A DNA stretch of 64,000 bases from Candidatus Hydrogenedentes bacterium UBA2224. Lineage in GTDB: Bacteria; Hydrogenedentota; Hydrogenedentia; Hydrogenedentales; SLHB01. The notes beneath the pieces were generated by a model. The model saw nothing but the letters and a program-made list of their open reading frames with translations. It was not told the origin of the DNA and searched no databases. Shown here piece by piece: positions 60,201 through 64,000 of this stretch. The stretch spans positions 4,254 to 68,253 of the forward strand of contig DDYW01000181.1 in the NCBI GenBank assembly GCA_002348185.1, written 5' to 3'. A program made the position numbers and the translations under genes. Numbering within the stretch: position 1 is the stretch's first letter; every line of letters begins with the position of its first letter.

Positions 60201-61403
60201 TTATCCCTCCAGGGAGGATGGATTACTCCCCATGATCGGCGTCCGCGCCCCTTTTCCGGGCACCAGCCACGAGAAGCCCGCCAGCAGAAGCGCCAACACT
60301 CCGGCGCAGGCAAAAACGATTTGAAAGCCCAATTCCTTCCACATCAGTCCCGCCCAAAACGGAATCACCATGGACGCGATGTGGTTCATGCTAACGCCAA
60401 GCGACAGGGTGCCGGTCAATTCGTCCGACCCGGACGCCAGGCGCGAAACATACACCGTACGGCCTGTTCCCAGCGCGAAAAGAAGGTTATCGAGAATGAA
60501 ACAGGCACCCGCGATACACAGGGCCGCCTTCGGGCCGCCAGGAAAGAGCCCCGCGAACCCGTAGCCCAGACACACCAGGGTCAGCACGAGGCCATCGCCG
60601 ACCATCACAACGCGCTCCCCCCATTCGTCCATCAGCCAGCCGGCAACGGGTTTAAAGACAAGACCGATACCCGAGGCCAGCATCAGGAGAAAGGCGATGT
60701 CGCCGGGAGAGAGCCCGTACACATGGATCAGCACCCACGGACCAAAGGTGATGAAGATCTGTTTTCGCGCTCCGAACAGGAATTCGAGCACGTAATAGAG
60801 CCAGAACTTGCGGCGCATCACAAAGAATGACCGCCGGTAATGCACGCCGGAAACCTTCAACCGGGAGTAAAGGACGGCCGCCACCACGCCCCCGGCGGCG
60901 GCGCACAGGAACCCGGGCCGGTACGGAGGCGCTTCCTCGCTGAACGTCAGCCAGATCAGTCCCGTTCCCAGAACCGTGCCCAGGGTCCGCATGCCGCCCA
61001 GTTGCCCCAACCGGAACCCGCGCCTGTTCTCCTCGCTCATGGCGATCGTGAGCGAATGCGATATCGGCTGAATCAGGTGCATGCCCACGCTCCCCACCAG
61101 CATGGAAACCACCATAAACGCGTACGAATCGCCCGCAAGGCCCAGGCCTGCCGTGCCGGCCGCAAACACCAGCGCGGCCACCGCACCCATGCGGGTAAGC
61201 GACAGCGCGCCCAGAATGCCGGCAAACACCACCACGAGAAACCCCGGCAGCTCGCGCGGAAATTCGAGACCGCCGCGCGCCTCCGCGGTCATCTGGAAGG
61301 TGTCTGAAAGGTAATTGTTGAAGATCGACTCGTTGATTCCCATGGACGCCGCCATGACAATCTCCGCGCCGAAAAACAGATAGAGCAACGAAAGGCGTTT
61401 CAC
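60201..61403 (-). CDS. MFS transporter
   Basis: 400 residues, about 12 helices. The start has AEIVMAASMGINESIFNNYLSDTF in helix 1, which resembles the MFS groups that follow the LacY/NarK layout. Central and C-terminal halves show GRTVYVSRLASGSDELTGTLSLG. The substrate is unreadable. The start codon is a GTG at 61403; only a weak GGTGGA lies upstream. It sits 27 bases downstream of the GT-C-like gene on the same strand and may share its message. Confidence 0.8.
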   Translation of the reverse strand: MKRLSLLYLFFGAEIVMAASMGINESIFNNYLSDTFQMTAEARGGLEFPRELPGFLVVVFAGILGALSLTRMGAVAALVFAAGTAGLGLAGDSYAFMVVSMLVGSVGMHLIQPISHSLTIAMSEENRRGFRLGQLGGMRTLGTVLGTGLIWLTFSEEAPPYRPGFLCAAAGGVVAAVLYSRLKVSGVHYRRSFFVMRRKFWLYYVLEFLFGARKQIFITFGPWVLIHVYGLSPGDIAFLLMLASGIGLVFKPVAGWLMDEWGERVVMVGDGLVLTLVCLGYGFAGLFPGGPKAALCIAGACFILDNLLFALGTGRTVYVSRLASGSDELTGTLSLGVSMNHIASMVIPFWAGLMWKELGFQIVFACAGVLALLLAGFSWLVPGKGARTPIMGSNPSSLEG

Positions 61404-61430
61404 AAGATACGATCCACCGCGAGACGCGGA

Positions 61431-62735
61431 TTACGAGGGGGTGCTTGGACCCAGGAACCGGCAGGGCCATTCTTGCCCGGAGTACGCCGTGCCCCGGGTG
61501 GCCTCCCACGCGGAGAAAAACGAGATCCCGAACATGAGGCCCACAACAATCCACTCCCACCGGGCCCGCAGCTTCTCATACACAGGCACCCCCATCAGCA
61601 TCAGCACCGGCATGGCGGGGATAAACCACCGGAACCCGTACAGCACGCCGCCGTAATTGTTGGTCTTCAGACAGTAATACGCCGTGAGAATCGCAAGCCC
61701 CAGCGCCCCGAGGAGGATCGGGCGATGATAGCGCACCGGTTTTCTCAGGACATACCGCAGCGGGCTCAGCAGCCCCGCGATCAGCACGGGATACATGATG
61801 AACACGCCGCAGCGCCCGAAGGTCATGTGAAACAAATAGGTGCCTTTCGGCTCGTTCAGTCCGTCGATGCCGGTAGGATGACGCCAATACGAGTTCTCGA
61901 AAAGATACATTTCCGGATGCATTTGTACAGGGAGGGGACTGCCCGTAACGTGCATCATGACGCCCGCATGCACGGCCACGGGCACGGCCACCGCCAGTGC
62001 ACCCCATACCAGTGTTTTTCGCGGAAAATGGTACAGCAGGCAGCATCCCGCGATAGCCGCCCAGATCGATGCCGGCATCTCCACGGTCAGCACCAGACCC
62101 GCCGAGAGCCCGAACAGGGCAAACCGCCACGGCGCAGGCGCCCATTTCCGGTAGATGAGCCCCAGCGCCAGATACAGACACAGCACCAGAAAGAAGGTCC
62201 CCGGAATATGGTTGTTGATGGAGAGGCTATAGCCCCAGAGCTGCGTCCCGAACGCAAGAAAAAGCGTCACAATCCAACGGATCAGCGGGTCGACGTCAAA
62301 CAACGCCACTGTGCGATCAAACAGGAGGACCGTCAGAAAGAACGGCACACACACAAAGGTGAATGTGAGCACGCGTATGACCTTCCCGCAGTCCGCCTCG
62401 TTCTTCAGGTCCAGCCCGAGCACGCTCCGCAGTGCCACGTACTCCCCCGTCATCAACAGGGGCAGAACCGGCGGTTTACTGCTGATCTCGCGGCCTTGAG
62501 CCAGGACCTTGTCGACGGTATTCGACGCAAACGGATTGGGCTCCCGCCCTTCCGGCGCGTCAAGGTAGAAACTCCCGTACTCGGTCAGACTGTACATGGT
62601 CGCCAGGCGGCTCAACGCCAGATCGTGCCGCGCGGCGGGAATGGCACACGCCCCCAGGACGCCGAATACGGCCAGGGCCGCATAGAGGAGAATGTTCAAG
62701 ACAAAAACGGCATTGGGCTCACGGGACCGGTCCAC
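61431..62735 (-). CDS. Multi-pass membrane protein, GT-C-like
   Basis: 434 residues, about 10 helices. The first loop after helix 1 (ARHDLALSRLATMYSLTEYGSFYLDAPEG) has the Asp/Glu-rich character of GT-C enzymes, and later helices (FGTQLWGYSLSINNHIPGTFFLVLCLYLALG, GVLYGFRWFIPAMPVLMLMG) fit that class. No catalytic motif is certain, so a glycosyltransferase role is an inference. The GTG at 62735 has AGAAGGA four bases upstream. Followed by MFS 60201-61403. Confidence 0.7.
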   Translation of the reverse strand: MDRSREPNAVFVLNILLYAALAVFGVLGACAIPAARHDLALSRLATMYSLTEYGSFYLDAPEGREPNPFASNTVDKVLAQGREISSKPPVLPLLMTGEYVALRSVLGLDLKNEADCGKVIRVLTFTFVCVPFFLTVLLFDRTVALFDVDPLIRWIVTLFLAFGTQLWGYSLSINNHIPGTFFLVLCLYLALGLIYRKWAPAPWRFALFGLSAGLVLTVEMPASIWAAIAGCCLLYHFPRKTLVWGALAVAVPVAVHAGVMMHVTGSPLPVQMHPEMYLFENSYWRHPTGIDGLNEPKGTYLFHMTFGRCGVFIMYPVLIAGLLSPLRYVLRKPVRYHRPILLGALGLAILTAYYCLKTNNYGGVLYGFRWFIPAMPVLMLMGVPVYEKLRARWEWIVVGLMFGISFFSAWEATRGTAYSGQEWPCRFLGPSTPS

Positions 62736-62839
62736 GATTCCTTCTCCCGGCGGTTTCTCACAATCATGCTGGTCTCACTGCGAGGCGGCCCCAGACCGAT
62801 CCCGGCAGACCACGGACGCGGCCTTCCCGAAGGCCCGAT

Positions 62840-63487
62840 CTAGCGGCCGAAAATGCCTCCAAACATGCGCCGGATAAATCCCTCATCCTCGCCCTGGAGG
62901 TCGAGCTCTTCCTTTATCCGCGGCTCGACGGCGCGCCAACCTGCGCCATCCGGTTGTTCCTTCACGTCCACGACAAACAGACTGGCGACTTGTACCCATC
63001 GGCCATTTCGCCACTGGTACGTTAAGGTCTCGCTCCCCGTTTCGCGGTAGAACAGAGAATCCTCCCGCGCTGCGTCCTTCTTCCGATGCATCTCGGTGGC
63101 AAAACGCTGTTTGGGCAAGGTGACCTCACCCACCAGGGGAGCCATACGTGATTGCGTCTCCTGAACGCGCACTTCCATGCCCGCCGCGCCCTGGGGATAC
63201 AGCGAATACTCTTTCAGAAAATAGGGTTCGCGCTTAACGACGGGCGCCTTCTCCGGAGAGTCCACTCGGGCCGCATCGGCCACAAGTTCCTCGACCGACT
63301 CGCGCAGTTGCTGTTCCTTCGTCGCGGCAGACAGCTCTTCGCGTTGAGCTTCGGGCGTGTCCGAAGCCGTCATGGAAGGATCCACCTTCGCCCCGCCCCC
63401 GAACATACCACATGCCGGCAAAACGGCCAGCGCAATCACCGCCAGCGCAGTCCAGAACGCCTGTTGACGCAAGATGCCTTTATCCAC
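62840..63487 (-). CDS. Lipoprotein of unknown function
   Basis: 215 residues. Lipobox LPAC near residue 27 after a hydrophobic run (ALAVIALAV). The mature part starts acidic/Gly-rich (GMFGGGAKVDPSMTASDTP), then a helical, charged stretch and a beta region with YFLKEYSLYPQGAAGMEVRVQE and LTYQWRNGRWVQVASLFVVD. Not recognised. The GTG at 63487 was chosen because AAGGAG lies 8 bases upstream and the lipobox spacing is right; a longer start at 63523 has no such site. Promoter at 63571-63598. Confidence 0.7.
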   Translation of the reverse strand: MDKGILRQQAFWTALAVIALAVLPACGMFGGGAKVDPSMTASDTPEAQREELSAATKEQQLRESVEELVADAARVDSPEKAPVVKREPYFLKEYSLYPQGAAGMEVRVQETQSRMAPLVGEVTLPKQRFATEMHRKKDAAREDSLFYRETGSETLTYQWRNGRWVQVASLFVVDVKEQPDGAGWRAVEPRIKEELDLQGEDEGFIRRMFGGIFGR

Positions 63488-63570
63488 CTGCCTGCTCCTT
63501 GAATTCGGGAGAAACTGCCGCACTCACTCCCATTTCCACGCACCGCTCCCACTCCGCGCAAACGGGTGTT

Positions 63571-63598
63571 AATATACCACAGACACGCGGAAAGACAA
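63571..63598 (-). promoter_or_regulatory. Candidate promoter of the lipoprotein gene
   Basis: On the minus strand: TTGTCT, 16 bases, TATATT, about 84 bases before the GTG. Confidence 0.5.
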
Positions 63599-63728
63599 TA
63601 CGACGGACCCGTATCCGGCCCGGATAACTTGAAGAGGGCTCCGCGAGGCCGGTTCCGGGGGAAACGGTGTTGTACGGTGAGCCAACGGATGGGAATTTCA
63701 CCGGTGGATCTACCGTCGTCACATTGTA

Positions 63729-63813
63729 ATGCGGTGCTGCACGGAGGGCTGAGGTCGCACACCTCTCCGAAACGCCAACGGCGCGAGAGCATACCGGCCC
63801 GGCGGTTTTCCGG
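63729..63813. repeat. Dispersed repeat, copy B
   Basis: Diverged second copy of the element at 7119-7197: GCACGGAGG, then TCGCACA, then CAACGGCGCGA and CCCGGCGGT in the same order. The open frames across it are repeat translation, not a gene. Confidence 0.55.
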
Positions 63814-63814
63814 C

Positions 63815-63912
63815 GTAGCGCAGGCGTCTCGCCTCTTGTAGCGCAGGCGTCTCGCCTGCATTCTTGTCTTTTCGAGGTGATCCGGATGCAGGCGAGACGC
63901 CTGCGCTACAAG
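63815..63912. repeat. Three copies of a short GC-rich repeat, one inverted
   Basis: GTAGCGCAGGCGTCTCGCCT at 63815-63834, again inside the 27-base unit 63835-63861, and a perfect inverted copy of that unit at 63886-63912. The last two can fold into a 27-bp hairpin with a 24-base loop. The rest of 63488-64000 shows no gene. Confidence 0.7.
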
Positions 63913-64000
63913 ATGTCCGTCATTCTTCTTTCTCTGCGGAGGATCTTCTCGGGTATAGGACCGTCGCCCACAGCAATCATCCGAACGGGGACACGTTGTC

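Noticed and set aside
63436..63861. Minus-strand open frame of ~141 codons at the right edge
   Set aside because: It is the translation of the dispersed repeats plus the lipoprotein leader; no independent coding signal.
1..64000. CRISPR array, prophage, insertion sequence or rRNA
   Set aside because: No regularly spaced repeats, no transposase, integrase or phage structural genes, and no rRNA signature were seen on either strand.

Overview
The window looks like chromosome from an uncultured, GC-rich, Gram-negative heterotroph. The best guess is the Hydrogenedentota (Candidatus Hydrogenedentes) or a neighbouring PVC-type lineage. This is inferred from gene style: an LptD-like outer-membrane protein, lipoproteins, an RND pump, a PEP-CTERM protein, GH130/GH36-like/BNR carbohydrate genes, Gfo/Idh/MocA and UroD-family enzymes, and short non-coding repeats. 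No 16S gene is present, so the assignment is an inference.

Layout. Positions 1-6908: the end of a GH36-like gene, then a leftward block with an M20 amidohydrolase, a beta-propeller/LptD-like fusion, a small proline-rich protein and a PfkB kinase. Positions 6909-7688 are a non-coding repeat island. Positions 7689-15556 run rightward: LolA-like protein, MFS carrier, RidA, TPR/HEXXH protease and two coupled carboxypeptidase-regulatory-domain proteins. Positions 15649-22305 hold rpsT, a tandem GH130 pair, a PEP-CTERM protein and a leftward pta-ackA-pdxH block. Positions 22530-30115 hold a protein that may carry worn-down HATPase folds, a DUF4432 protein, a membrane-protein/winged-helix cassette, a Nudix hydrolase and hflX. 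Positions 30259-41983 hold two BNR sialidase-like proteins, rplM-rpsI, a GT4 fusion protein and a catabolic cluster of two amidohydrolases, a UroD-family protein and a GHL6-type hydrolase. Positions 42056-50033 hold a lone BLUF photoreceptor, a GT-C glycosyltransferase, rnpB RNA, a lone CheW, an oxidoreductase and a GH36-like lipoprotein. Positions 50116-63487 are leftward: a VapBC module, a TMTC-like TPR membrane protein, a TetR-RND efflux operon, an MFS carrier, a second GT-C-like protein and a lipoprotein. The right edge (63488-64000) is again repeat DNA.

How it fits together. The gene set describes a carbohydrate scavenger that trims glycans at or outside the cell surface (GH36-like, GH130, BNR, GHL6, DUF4432), takes up and oxidises the products (MFS, PfkB, Gfo/Idh/MocA) and can make acetate and ATP through Pta-AckA. 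Housekeeping genes (rpsT, rpsI, rplM, hflX, rnpB, pdxH) are interspersed. Many gene heads carry a readable vegetative promoter of the form TTGnnn-(16-18)-TAnnnT, often TAnACT. No CRISPR array, prophage, transposase or tRNA was found. No obvious multi-gene new defence or biosynthetic system was seen. The most unusual items are the propeller/LptD fusion, the redox-dead thioredoxin-fold carboxypeptidase-regulatory pair, the direct repeat bracketing the toxin-antitoxin module, and the orphan BLUF protein with all canonical residues at canonical numbers.
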